A DNA stretch of 64,000 nucleotides from Nemopilema nomurai (Eukaryota; Cnidaria; Scyphozoa; Rhizostomeae; Rhizostomatidae): the NCBI GenBank assembly GCA_003864495.1, contig PEDN01001374.1, forward strand, positions 157,732 through 221,731, read 5' to 3'. This document shows positions 24,462-36,673 of the stretch, piece by piece. The position numbers and the translations under genes are program-made. Each line of letters opens with the position of its first letter. Position 1 is the first letter of the stretch. The notes beneath the pieces were generated by a model, which did no database searches, was not told where the DNA came from, and saw nothing but the letters and a program-made list of their open reading frames with translations.

Positions 24462-26454
24462 GTTTTTAAATACAACAAAAATATCAAAGTCAAAGCAAGA
24501 AGATGACATTCAGAATCATGCCATCAATTCAACTCAAGACATGGAAGTGCAACATCGAAAACGAAGTATAAGTCTCAGATCAAAGCTGAAGTCAAAGTTG
24601 AAAAGACTGAAGTTGACAACTTATGATCCAGTTTTAGAGTTAGCTGGAATTGAAAAAGAGTTTTTATCTTGGAGTGAAAAACACATGGTTCCAAGTCGAA
24701 CTAGTTTGATAGAAGGTTGCACAGATAGAGAGGTGCTTGGAAAAAATATATTTTCTTTGATTAATAAAAAAGAATTCAAACAGCTGATGCCTGACAACTT
24801 GAAGGTAAGTTTTTTTGAAATGAAGAATTCTTCTAATTTATGTTTTTGTAAGGCATCAAACATGTAAGTTCATGTAAGCAGCTGATTACAAGAAGATTGT
24901 TCAAGTAAAGTGATTTCACTTTTGTTTCAGTTTCAGTTTTTGGCAAGGATTTTATTAAAATATTATGGTCTAGTGGTTCCACCTTATTTGGAAAAATGGT
25001 GATATATATTGCAGGTTAAAAATAAATCTTTAGCCAAGTAGAATATTTTAAGCAAATCTTAATACAAGGTAAGAAATGATTAGCCCCTGTTTTTAAAGAA
25101 GAAGCTCATTTAATTTTGGGGCTGCATGGCTGTATATTGTCTGAATGGAGCTAAATAGCATTATTAATTAACATTCAACATCAATGTTTCAGTGTTATAA
25201 TGCAAGGGATGTGAGAAACTGGTGTCTTCAAGAGTTAGGCTTGTTATCAGATCAAAGACTTTCAGCAATTCTAGATGGAAATTGTAATGATGGAGTGGAA
25301 AATTCACAGGAAAAGGAAGTAGCTTCAACATCAGTTGAAGCCAAAAATAAAGATTCCCCAAAAGAGGAAAGTAATCTCATAAATATCTCAAAAAGTAACT
25401 CTCCTTTAGTAAAAGATGAAGAAGGTTCAGACATAGGCTCTGCGAATGAAAATGATCATGAGATTTTTCAGGACATAGTGAAAACACCAGATCAGTGTGA
25501 AATAGATGAGTTGCTCAATACAGAAGCAGGCATAAAAACTGGTAGAGTTAAAGGTAATTACTTAGTCAATACATTTTTTACATGTTCTAGATCTCTCAAT
25601 TTTTGCTTGTTTTGGGTATGGATGTTAGTGAATACTATCATTGATTTAGTGTTCTATGTCATTCAAGATTCAGTAAGAAGTTGTTAAACAAAGAAGGAAG
25701 GTAAATGTTGGAGAGGTCTTTCAGTCCTAACAATTATTGTCTTTACCTCTTATTGGCTTTTTAGTCAGAGTAGTAAGTCCATAGACAATTGTCATCAAAT
25801 TTTCCATTAAAAAGTCATGCTCAAATTGCAAATAAAAAAGAAAGCTTATGGAAGAGATGGTTCTTTTTGTCTATGCTTGCATGCTGCATATTATAATCTT
25901 TGGTGTCAAGGTTCAGGAGAGGTACAATGCAAATCTTACAAATACACAGAGGAAGCAAAGCTGTGCCAAAGGTTGTGCTATGAGACAATCTGAAGTAAAT
26001 GCCATTCAATATAGACCCAGACCCAGATTTAGTTTCTGAAGTGGATCACTTAGCTTCAGGGGAGTTCATAGAGAAGAAGGTCAAATTAGTATGTCACTTC
26101 TTTAATATGAAAACAATCAGGAATCATTAACACAGAAACTGAAGAATGAGAAAGTGGCCTGCAGGTGTTTGGTTAAGAGCAGGTTAAGTCAAAAGTTGGT
26201 TAAGAGCAGTATATCAATGCACTTTAATTGTCAGATCATTACCCCAATTATGATTAAATGAAAACATCATCTGATTAAAATCAAACTAGTAGGACATTAT
26301 CGCTTTTTCAGATAATATGGATGACAAGGAAAGTTCTGATGGGACAATCACAGGTGGTGACAACTTGAATATGCTAGAGCTTGAACTGAGGGCAAGAGCT
26401 TTAAAGTCATTCATTAAGTTACAAGAAACAAAGAGATCAAATACATCACAGTAG
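24462..26454 (+). CDS. CAAP1: Caspase activity and apoptosis inhibitor 1 homologue (first exon not found)
   Basis: Three plus-strand exons in correct phase: 24462-24804, 25193-25553 and 26312-26454 (stop TAG). The conserved core straddles exons 1 and 2: DREVLGKNIFSLINKKEFKQ, LMPDNLK, then RNWCLQELGLLSDQRLSAIL, aligning with the CAAP1 segment that ends LLSEKKILKILEGD in human. It is followed by an acidic low-complexity region, and the last exon carries the C-terminal helix LNMLELELRARALKSFIK, matching LELLELEMRARAIKALMK of human CAAP1. The exon at 24462 needs two bases from an upstream exon, so the N-terminus is missing here. CAAP1 dampens caspase-10/mitochondrial apoptosis in human cells; the molecular mechanism is poorly known. 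It converges on TM2D1 with about 410 bp between stop codons. Confidence 0.85.
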
Positions 26455-26867
26455 CAATTAATGCATATGGGATACCCAAAACCTTGTTCAGGCAAAGGCA
26501 ACATCATACTGTTGTGATTGAATTGTACAATAAATCTTTTGTTAACAACCACTGTAAATATTTTATTCTTAATAGTTTTGCAATAACTGTGCTTCACTTC
26601 CTGTCCTCAAGTCCTTTTAAAGTCCAAGGGTTTCCAAAATGTACAGGGCCTCAAATACAAAGACATGATCTTACTTGACAAGAGTATATTCTCAAAGAAA
26701 GTTACATTCCTCCTCAAAGAAAGTCACTAGTAATATACAACTTGCTTCTAAGTTCTAATCATCTGCTATGTAGACACTTGAAACTAGACATGCTTTTATG
26801 AAACTGGATCCTTATAGAAAAGAAGACCAGCATTTTCAGTGGAGTGTCTTAATTTAATGCAAGGCTT

Positions 26868-28630
26868 TTAATTTTCAAAATTTTGTGGATAATACAATGT
26901 TTCATTGTTTGCAGAGATTCGTGTCAGTCTGAGCCCATAATAACTGACTATGTAGTCAGATCCATCCGCTGGTTTCAGAACCTGATAAAGAAACAAAGGA
27001 TATAAATAAAACAAATTGAGTTAAATGATTTAAAAGACATATATCAAAAACATTATCAGAATAAAGTTAAATTAACAAAAGGAGGTTTCTTGGAATGTCA
27101 AACTCATGAAAAAGTGTTGTGATAATGAAATAACTCCCAAACCTGTGTTGCAATGAGTATAACATCAATCAGCTGAAATATCATAAAAAATCCCAATGTG
27201 CACAGCTTCAGCAAACCTAATAAAAAACTGTATTGGATAATTAATGCTCTTTGAACATTATTAAAAAGAAAAACAGCAAACAACACTTTTACTTGAATGA
27301 TTAAAGAAAGTTGGACATCTGATGGACTGTTTAATTTTACAAGCTAACAATAAATTACGTAAACTGAAAGCAAGGCAAGTTTATGTAAGCGAGGGGCTCA
27401 TACTGCAGAACTTCAAAATAGGAAAACAAACTACTTACCTATAGCAGGGTACCCAAGATAAAACCTGTCTATTCCAAGAAAGCCAAGAAAAATGGACAAG
27501 AGAAGAGCCACTTCAAATGACTTCCCTGATCTATAAAAGGTTGGAAAAGTTCATTCTTGATTGGCATTTGTAGAATATCATTAAACTAATATATTTTAAA
27601 GATATGCATTGCTAAATCTTATTAACATAGAAGTTTTGTTCACAAAGAGTAAAAAATCCAGATTTGATGCCAAACTTTGAAGAGTCTAATTAAAAAGAAC
27701 TTTGAAAGGTTCCCAATACCATGTGTCAGCTAATAAAAAGTTATAAGCAACTTAGCATACACATATCTGCATGATACATGTTTGTAGAAACCAATCTCTT
27801 CACCACTAAAACTCTTGTCATCACAAACAATTCCCGGTGCTGGAAAACATGGAACTGTGGGATGAGAAAAATGAGAGTTTTGCAAAGGGAAGTTTAATAA
27901 CATCTAAACTGCTACAGGCAATGCTTCAAGAAAAATCTACCAAAGTACCTAAGAAAGCTGATTAAATTTTTTGATTTAAGTATATAAAAGTGTTTGCATT
28001 TACTTCATGACCCTCATTGTTGTGTGACTAAGTTATTGCTTTATGGTCTGTTTGAATCGACATCTACCTACCTTGAACAGTATGGTTTTTCTGGCATCCT
28101 TTTTCTGTCTGGAGCTTTGTGTCAATTTCAGGCTCACTACATTTATACCTTGTTTAAGTGAAGGATTAACTTCAAAATATAATAAAAGGTTCAATAAACT
28201 TGCAGCACATTATAAGATTTTGAATCATTCTGAAGTGATGTACTTAAGATCAGTAATTCTGCCAGGAGATCACCTTAAAAATTGCTAAAACTGTAGTAAA
28301 CAGTTAACATAAATTTGTTTCTTAAGCAAAAATCCCTCGATATTCCAAATACACATGTATGCGTGAAACTATTGGCGCAATTTTGAGATTGCTGAGAGAG
28401 TATGACATAGGAAATGGTTTTTGTATCCAAATTTTAGTTTTTAAGCGTCCAATTAAATGTAGATTTATCAATAAATGTGCCTGATCCTTGGTTCACCAAC
28501 AAGGGTTACATCGCGGCGCTAAAGGATACTGGCCAGGAAGGAGATCCTGGCATTGTCTAGCGGCCAATCCAGCTACCAATAATTTGAGTACAGCAGTGAA
28601 TAGAAATTGCTTTAAAGACCCTAATGGCAT
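26868..28630 (-). CDS. TM2D1: TM2 domain-containing protein 1 homologue, complete
   Basis: Six minus-strand exons with closing phase: 28630-28497, 28136-28072, 27854-27761, 27530-27439, 27216-27143 and 26981-26868 (stop TAA), giving 190 aa (human about 207). Exon 1 encodes a signal peptide (FLFTAVLKLLVAGLAA) followed by CQDLLPGQY. Exons 2-3 hold the cysteine-bearing ectodomain (EPEIDTKLQ, VPCFPAPGIVC, EIGFYKHVSCRY). Exon 4 starts the TM2 domain with LLLSIFLGFLGIDRFYLGYP, containing the signature DRF motif. Exon 5 has the second membrane segment ending LIDVILIATQ, and exon 6 the family C-terminus PADGSDYIVSYYG and RLTRISANNETLYYP. Human TM2D1 was described as a beta-amyloid binding protein, and fly TM2D genes act in Notch signalling; the role here is inferred. 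It is head to head with FANCC. Confidence 0.93.
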
Positions 28631-28809
28631 CTTTGAAGAGATCTTGTTTGTTCTCACATCGTATATTTTTGTTGCAGTAACTTGAAAACATCAAACCTTC
28701 GCAATAAATGATATTGCCTACATTTTTCTTCTGCCTCGAGTTAGACATGACCTCGACTTGAATAGAACTTCCGCGAAATTTACTAGCGCGGGAAAAGTGC
28801 ACTGATAAA
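28631..28809. promoter_or_regulatory. Bidirectional promoter of TM2D1 and FANCC
   Basis: The two start codons are divergent and only 179 bp apart, so both 5' UTRs and the promoter must share this segment. No TATA box is evident. Sharing is inferred from geometry. Confidence 0.6.
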
Positions 28810-31800
28810 ATGGAAGTAAGTGATGAAAACAACCAGCTTCTGATCAGCCAATTGTCCAATGAAGATAATGTGCCAGGAAATAGAAAACTTGCTTTTGATG
28901 ATTTAAGTGAGTACTTGAAGAAGCTCAACAACTGGATGAAGTTAAAAACAGTAAGAACGAGAATTGGGCCTACTATTTTACTTGGAGTCTATCATTTTTC
29001 TTTTCAACTGCAATTTGAATACCTCTTTGGCTACCAAATATTTGTAGGTTTGATTTTTATTAATTGAAAATGAATGCCAGTGTATGTTCATAATTAATTG
29101 TATTTTCTTATATTTTTGATAATGGAATGCTCTAATTAAAATTAACACTCATAGCAGTCTGCCTTATCTTGACTGAGCTGCCCCCGCTAACTTTTAAATT
29201 GATGGGCTAAGAAATTCATGCTTTTAAATTGCAGCTACATATTTTGAGATAGTGGATATGAGTTAACCCTATTAGATTGATGCTGTAACAATTGTATTGA
29301 TTATGAAGAGCAATTTTTGAAGTTATGTCATGGTATGCATGCCTTTTCAAAATAACCTAGCTTCTTTTGATCTAAATTCTTGGATTCTCACTTTATTTTG
29401 AAGCTAACAATATAGTTTTATTCAGACTTAATATTTTTATTGATTTACCTATGAGCTTGAAAATTGCAGTCCACTAACGTAATTTTGGAAGAGCTGCCAA
29501 GCGTTGGAAGACTACTTTTGCATGCCTCCAAGTTCTACAAGAACTACAGCAAAGGTAACTAAAGATTTCTCTGAAGATGATTTTTATTTCATCTCAGCCT
29601 GAGAAGAATCATATTTAGTTGTGTAATATTGTATTTATTACCCTTATAACAGCTGCTTTCTCTGCAAGGCTTACAAAAGATTTGAGAAATGAAGACACAA
29701 TATTTGCATTCTTAAAACACGTTTTCATACAATTCTATTCAGAGTATAGACATTTCTGAAAATTGATTAAGAATATGAATTGATAAAGGATCAATTATTC
29801 TGTTATTTGGATTATCTAATTTTTTGATAATTCCAGTGGGAACTCTTTCTATTGATTTTGCTTAAAGCTTTTTTCCCTGTCTTTTTCCTATAGCAATTGA
29901 TCTTTTAGATGGCTCCCTATCTGATGTGTTAACAGACTGTATAATCAGCTTCTCAAATTTTCCCAATTCCCTGAGAGATGGCTCTGTGATTCAAACCAAA
30001 AAAGTTAATCAGTTGGCTGCAGTGAGTACACATTTTTGGGTACAAAGTTTTGGCATGATAATCATCAAAAATGAAAATGGAATGAAAAAGAAAAAAGCTG
30101 TTTTGTTCATTAATCCATTAATGGGTCAAATAGTTTTTTAATTTTCTTTCAGTCATTCAATTTGTTGTTTGTAAGAACCATTCTAGTCAGTAGTTTTGAA
30201 TGTGCTTGACTTCAATTCAAGTTGCCGGGTTGATATAAAAAGCAAGCTCTATTGTTGTTCTAAAGGAACTGCTGCAAGTATGCACGCTCTCTCATATAAA
30301 GGAAGATGATGCCAGGTTAATGGACCTTTTTGGAGTATCCCAACATGAAGTTGTTGATGCTCAAGTTCTAGAGGTACTTTTTTAGCATTCCATTTTATAG
30401 ATCTTATAAAGGCTTTAGATTATTTTTAATTGCAATTGAGTCATGGTGTGAATTATGCTTTTCGTGACTTGGTTTGGTAGATGCTTCATTTATGTTGTTT
30501 TCTGGTGTTTGTCCAATTGTGTTGTATGATCTAGCTTTCATTTTTTTGTTTGAAAATTCTATTTTTTTAGTGATATCCAAAATTCAATTGATATCAGAAT
30601 TCCAAACTGTATAGTTTTATCCTACAAGCCAAGGAAAATGCATATTTGCTGAATGATTCCCTAGACCTTTTCACTTTTGAGTTAGTAATGTGCATGTCAC
30701 ATGTCCTGCATCCTTTGGACTCTACCTCCTTGGAAACTGCAGGCTACTAAAACCCATGCTTAAAATGTTTTTGGTATTTTGTAGATTGAGCTTTATAGCA
30801 GCGGTTCTGTCTGATTTTAGGTCACATCAGTGGTCAGTCATTTTCAGCCAAATAAATGCATCATTCATCAGAAACTCGAAGATATCTCACAGTTGCTGCT
30901 CCCTGTGGTTGATGAAAGAAAGCTGAAAGACCTTGTAAGTTCTTTTTAGCCTTCTTACTCACCTAGTATCATGTTAGCCTTGTTACACACCTAGTATCAT
31001 GTATTCTTTATCATCCAACGAAAGCTCTATGCACAGAACTTTTGCAGCTGTTTTTCTTAACAGTTTAGAGTATGATACCTTGCGTTCTTCTATTGGTCTT
31101 CTGCTTATACATAATGTGATATGAGCCTTTGTCATTGTTTTGCTGATGATCAGTTAATGTTTTTAAGCATTATTTCAGTTCTAATGTGCTTGTTTATTTC
31201 TCAGGTTGAGTCTGTTGTCCGTTTGCATGAAAGAAGCCTCCAAGTGCCCAGGTGCGTATTGCAGGTGTGTTGTCTATCTTCTCTAACTCTATCTTTAATA
31301 CATCGATCCTCAAAGATTTGATGTTTAAGCCATTTATGCCCCCTGACAATCAGCTGATTAGTCACAAACTAGTAAGTGCTCAGTGGTGCTCTTTTTGTCA
31401 GGGGGTGTGCCTGGTGTTAAATTGGCACCAGTTCTTGATAGAGACGTACTTGTCAAGCAGTGGTGGCTGGCGTGTATGATGTTATGGTACTTGTAGCGAG
31501 TAAGAGAGATCTGGTAAGTCTTCCGACCAAATCTTCAGAATTAATGTAAATCACATTAAACGAATTGCTTTTTCATGTTTGAAGTTTCTTCTAAAATTAT
31601 TATAAAATTATCACCGAAAGTGTGTGTGCAGCAATCCTTTAGATTAAGTGCTAGAAAATTATGAAGTTCATCAGACTATGATTCTGTCAAGGTGGAGACT
31701 CAAACATAAGTAATTGATATAGAATCAAACTGGTAAGCTTACGCTAAAAGCCAGCATTAGACTCTTGATCGGCTGCCTAAGATCTCGTGTATCTCGCAAT

Positions 31801-34800
31801 CCGCCATAAATGGTACCCTTCTAGCCCTTAACTTATACACTGTACTCTTAATTTCATTACAATACATTTCAGTACGATTCTAACATTCCCTTCCAGCATA
31901 CGATAGTTGTGAGTTTTCGCCTGAGTAAAGGTTAAACTTTTTCAGACCCACAAGTGCCGGGAAGTATTCAGCATCAAAAGCATTCTTCCAAGCGGTTGCT
32001 AGTCGCCGAAATGTTGTTAGAGGTACACCGAAGTGATGTTCTTTAATACGCAGATGCTTTTCAAAAATCACGCTTTCAAATTTTTTAGCCCTTTCCCTTT
32101 TGAGAATTATCGGCTCGAATATACGAGGGAAGTTTCAACTTGAATTATACCATGATGACTTGGGTTATTAAGGCATCCTTTATGTTGATGATGCTACTTG
32201 TTATACTGATTATGATGATTATTATGATGGTAGTGTTATCAGCATTTTAGCAATCTCGGACATTCCAGAACAAGCTATAGTTATTTGAAACTTTGATTTC
32301 ACTGAACGATATCGCCCTTGAATCATTCAATGAGTCTCAATGAATCTCTAATCCTGCTACTTGAATTAAATTGTGTTCGTTCACAATTTTCGCAAAAATC
32401 TTCTGTTTGCCTATGATCATTTGTGTGCTCATTTCAATTGCGCGTTTAGCTTGACCAATACAATTTTCCGGAAGGTTTCAAGGATGAGACCACCATTGCC
32501 CTTTGGAGATGCTATCCCCCTGCCCTCGAATTTCAGGTTGGTACATCTCTGGCTGTTGTTTGTGACAAACCACTCCCTATTTTTCCGATGCGAATGACCA
32601 GAGTGCGCCTGAAGCTTAAAACAAGGCACCTGTGTATTAATGGAATTAACATTTCTAGTATACTTTCATCTGAAAATGTGAATCTTAATTATTTTACAAA
32701 ACACAATTTTACTTTTTTTCTTGCTCCTTGCAGATAATCGATCTTGTGAAAATTGCTGTTTGCCGACCATTTATTGACAAAACTTCCCTTTTTCAATTGG
32801 TTCAGATTGAAGGTCGTCTTGTAAGTGACTGCAAAATATTTTACTTTTATTACCGTATTTCCTCTAATATTTGACCGGTCTCTTATTTACTACACTGGTT
32901 TTAAATGAGGGTTTTTTATTAGAGGGGGTCCAGTAAAAGGATCTTTAATCATAAAATTGAAGCAATGAAAAGCAAATTTTTTTTTTAATATCCTTCTTTA
33001 TTCTTTAAGAATTACATAGACGTGTGAATAAGATTCTAGCAAACGAAATCAAGAAAATAAACGAACATTGCATACATTTCAAAGTTGTTGTCATTTATTG
33101 TATGTCACGTCCTCTTATCAAATATATGTAGTAATATAAAAACTAATTATGTTATCGAAACTTAGTGGTCTTATAATTGAGGGGGACTTTCATTAAAATT
33201 TTCAGCCTAAAAAGAGTCTTCTATTGGAAGGGGTCTTGTAAAGGAAGAGTCTTCTTTTAGAAGAAATGCAGTACTCTCTTACTTCCGAGATAACATACTT
33301 ATTACACAGAAACCCATTAAAGCATTATATTGCTCTCCAGGTGTGTGCACATTGCTGCCAGTATGATGAGTTTCATCAATGCACGTTTGACACTCTTAAG
33401 TATGTTTCACAATCAATCGTTTCATTGTATTTTAAAAGAACTCTTCTATCAAAAGGTTGGAATATATTGTTTATAAGAATGATTGGTATGTTTACGGCAG
33501 GCGATGTTTACAAAAACTTGGTCCCAAGCCAGCATTGGTGTCACTTGTCAACTTTTTGCAAGTTGCAGGTCATTTCAAACAGGTGTGTGTTGGTCAATCC
33601 TTGGTTGTTTGTCGTCTCTTTTGATTTTAATTACTAACTTGGCAAAAACTAAACTGATCAATGACATCGGCAATTCTACTTTTAGAATGACGTCGTCAGA
33701 GGCCAAATTACTCCTGGGTTATTTCTTGCTCTGCCAGTCTCACTAGACGGTAAGATTTGTTGATAGTGCCTCTTCGTAATCATAACTCCTCTGTGCATAT
33801 AAGCAACCGGTTGCTTCTTACGGCATGCTGCTTCCAATGTGCCCACTGGATAAGGTAACCGGAGCTGCCTAGTCCTGGCTTGGAGGACTAAAGGGACGAG
33901 TGCAAACATGTTAAGTGGTACATTGCTCAGCGAATGGCAAATGAAAACTAGTGTGAGAAATTCGACAACAGCTGTAAGATCTAAAGAAACTGAAGCTTTC
34001 AGGTCTCACTTTGAGAAGTGCAATTTTTATTTGACTTGCACATTTTTCCTTACTAGGTCGATTTTCTTGACGAGTCATATATTTTTCTTGACTTTAGAAG
34101 AATAAAGATTTTTGTTCAAAATTTTGAATTAAGATTACAATTATTGCAACAACAGTCACGCACAGAAACACACGCACACGCACGTGTACAAACAATTATG
34201 TTCATGAACAAGTGCTTTGTGGTACAAAACTTCACAATAACTAGAAACTGCAGAACCAGTATTTTTGTCTGACACTCCTCAGAGAATGCAAGCATCAGAA
34301 AATAGACAAAAGTTGACAAAATAAATAGCAAATTGAAAATACTAGAGGATATAGGAAGAGCGTATGATTGGTTGTAATCAACGCTACTCTACATCTAACT
34401 TTAAGAAGAGCCCAAGGGAAAAGAAGAACTCTTTAACTCTACGAAAACTGGTTCCACTATTTCTAGCTATAGTCAAATTATATGCATACACGCAAACGAT
34501 GCTCGTTCTGTTGTTGTCACCTTTTGCCATGTCCTTCGTGGCTGGCATCTTTCTCCTTTCAATTTTACTTTTCAACCGTCTTTGTTAGGATTATGTCTTG
34601 AAGCAAGACTGAATGTCATGCAGCTGATGTCGTGTGAACTGCGTCGCGTGCAAGATACACGATACACGATACACTCCAAATTATTTGAAAGGTACACGAT
34701 ACTTCCACTGCTTCATCTTTGACATACACGCAAAGCTCGGGGGGAGCTCCGTTGGTGAAAAATTGCATTTTTTTCATTCGATTTACTTTTCTGAAGAAAT

Positions 34801-36487
34801 GGAGCTTTTTCTGGTGCAAGCCTACCTCAACCAACTTTTTAATAGTACTAGCTTTCGAGTTTTCAAAATAAGATAGTGTTTTTTTGATGAAATTTTGTCT
34901 TTCTTCAACCCACTTGATGCCAGTTTTCAACCTGCAGGTCTGATATTTGGTTCGCCCTGGCAAGATATAAACACCTGGTGGACAACGCTCTTCAACTTTG
35001 CTTTTTCTGTTCACCAGATGTAAGTATTGACTGTCTCTTTTCCAAAAGCTCCGATTTGGTATTTGCTTATGTAGTATTTCCAAGTGGAATGTTTAGAAAC
35101 TCGACTTCTTGGAAGAGCCGCTGTAATGTGATGTATCCTGTGCATGTTTTAGACTTTATATTTCACAGATGTGGAGCTTAATATAAGTTGTGTAAAAAAT
35201 AAAATATGGCATTAAGCATTTATGATTTTTTCAGCATGTGGAGCACTCCTTGAACATTCTCTGCTGGTTTTATTTTTCATCAACGCAAATCGTCGTAAAG
35301 GTTTGTTGGTTCTTTTCTGATTAGTCTTGTGTGAATCTTCTTTGTGCTTGCTACCTGTTTTGCGTTTGATCTAGTGAAATGTATAATCTTTCAGTATGTT
35401 GTGCATTTTATCTAAAATCTTTTTGGTTTCCATAAAACAATCTATGAATGCGCTCAAACGATTTTAATCCTCAATTGTCGTAATCCGGCTAGGTTTGCCA
35501 CGTGGCATACGCCAAATAAGCAAATTGACGACAGTGTTTTGGCTTGACCAAGGATAAGTTAGTCTGCCCAAGCGTTAATGCATTTGACAGTGTGGCCCGG
35601 CCCATTTTCGTAACGTGGTTCTATTCGACTAGTTTCCGTATTTTCCCGGGGTTTCTCACCTGTAACCGCCGTTGTTCTGTTTTTGCTTCTTTAGGAAGTT
35701 TTCAAAGTGCTAGTAACAAGCCTAAAGGACCTTATTTCGAGAACCGTTTTGCAAATGTCAGATTTAGAGGACGCAATAAGTCGATGCAGGAGGGCGATGC
35801 CTGACAACATCCAGCCAATGCCATTGGTCTATGTTTTGATATTTCAATTTTTGATACATGCAGAAGCGAGTCATTCTGTAACTCAAGAATTGCTAACATT
35901 GGTACGTTCTCAGCTTACGTTTCGTTATGTATTATATTTGTTTCCGTTACAGCACCACTCAACGCAGCGTTGAAATGTTAAGTTGAGCTGCAATAATTTG
36001 CATCACACTACGCTATGCAGAATTTTATATAATTACGTCACATCCTATCATGATAACCTGAAATTTGTTCAATTGAATTGAGTTTATTTGTGTAATTTCT
36101 GCTCAGTCCGTCAATTCTACTTTTGAATTTAGATCTCCATGTCTCAGATCTCCATGAAACTGCTTCTAAGCACAGTCATTTTTCTAAAATTTCCAGGATA
36201 CCAGTGGTTTGCCGATCGAGGAGAAGTTTGACTCCTGGCTCCGTTCTTTGGAGTTGTATAGCATGGACAGCTATTGTTTCAAGGAACATTTCAAGTGCGC
36301 AAGAAACAGGAAAGACAAAACAAGCGCATTCATTGTTGGTATACGTACACTTTCCGATCAATTAAAATCTGAACATTTCAATAAGGTAGATACGAGGCCA
36401 TCTCCCATTTTGAATATTGAACAGTGTCTTCAAGACCTACTATGTCGCGCCAACAAAGTAATACATTTCTTAGAAAATGAAACTTAA
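28810..36487 (+). CDS. FANCC: Fanconi anaemia group C protein homologue
   Basis: Sixteen exons: 28810-28950, 29470-29554, 29894-30021, 30266-30373, 30821-30934, 31205-31264, 32450-32536, 32734-32820, 33341-33399, 33501-33582, 33686-33749, 34938-35019, 35097-35127 (tentative), 35235-35300, 35695-35901 and 36197-36487. The model gives 563 aa, against 558 in human. Diagnostic stretches line up in order with human FANCC: EYLKKLNNWMK, STNVILEELPSVGRLLLHAS (human SNTVIERFPTIGQLLAKA), LMDLFGVSQHEVVDAQVLE, LLPVVDERKLKDLVESVV (human VCVPLITLTDVDPLVEALL), TIALWRCYPPALEFQ, GSPWQDINTWWTTLFNF (human GGPFESWFLFIHF) and LNILCWFYF. FANCC is a helical-repeat subunit of the FA core complex, working with FANCE and FANCF so that FANCD2-FANCI can be monoubiquitinated in crosslink repair. 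The 31-nt exon 35097-35127 is needed to close phase and restores the family spacing. Confidence 0.87.
32851..33273. mobile_element. MITE-like element in a FANCC intron
   Basis: The left end TACCGTATTTCCTCTAATAT (32851-32870) resembles the reverse complement of the right end near 33251-33273 (ACTGCATTTCTTCTAAAAG in that orientation). The roughly 420 bp between has no coding sense and contains repeated GAGGGGGWCTTTA-type stretches. The terminal inverted repeats are degenerate, so this is an old copy. It begins 31 bp after the exon ending at 32820. Confidence 0.5.
34204..34475. mobile_element. Dispersed inverted-repeat element in a FANCC intron
   Basis: The left arm (ACAATAACTAGAAACTGCAG plus AACCAG, to about 34258) pairs with the right arm CTGGTTCCACTATTTCTAGC (from 34447). 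The left end, with GAACAAGTGCTTTG and GTACAAAACTTCACAAT, occurs again at 62288-62340 in a SASS6 intron, so this is a family with at least two members here. It includes a CA-rich microsatellite at about 34155-34190. Confidence 0.5.
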
Positions 36488-36673
36488 CAGCAAATTTTAT
36501 TTAATTATTTCAATTCTATATGCCTTCTGCGTTCTTTTCGTGTTCTTTGCGTGTATTTTGCGTGTATTTCTTGCGTTTGTGTTGTCCCTTCCGTTTCTGC
36601 AAATAAGCAAAGGCCTTCGACGACACGTGAAACATTTGAGGTAATCCCATTGTCACTGGATATGAAGATTTAT

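Noticed and set aside
31265..31375. Possible extra FANCC exon (frame with VLSIFSNSIFNTSILKDL)
   Set aside because: Has a good donor but its phase does not fit the preceding exon, and the protein length already matches the family without it.
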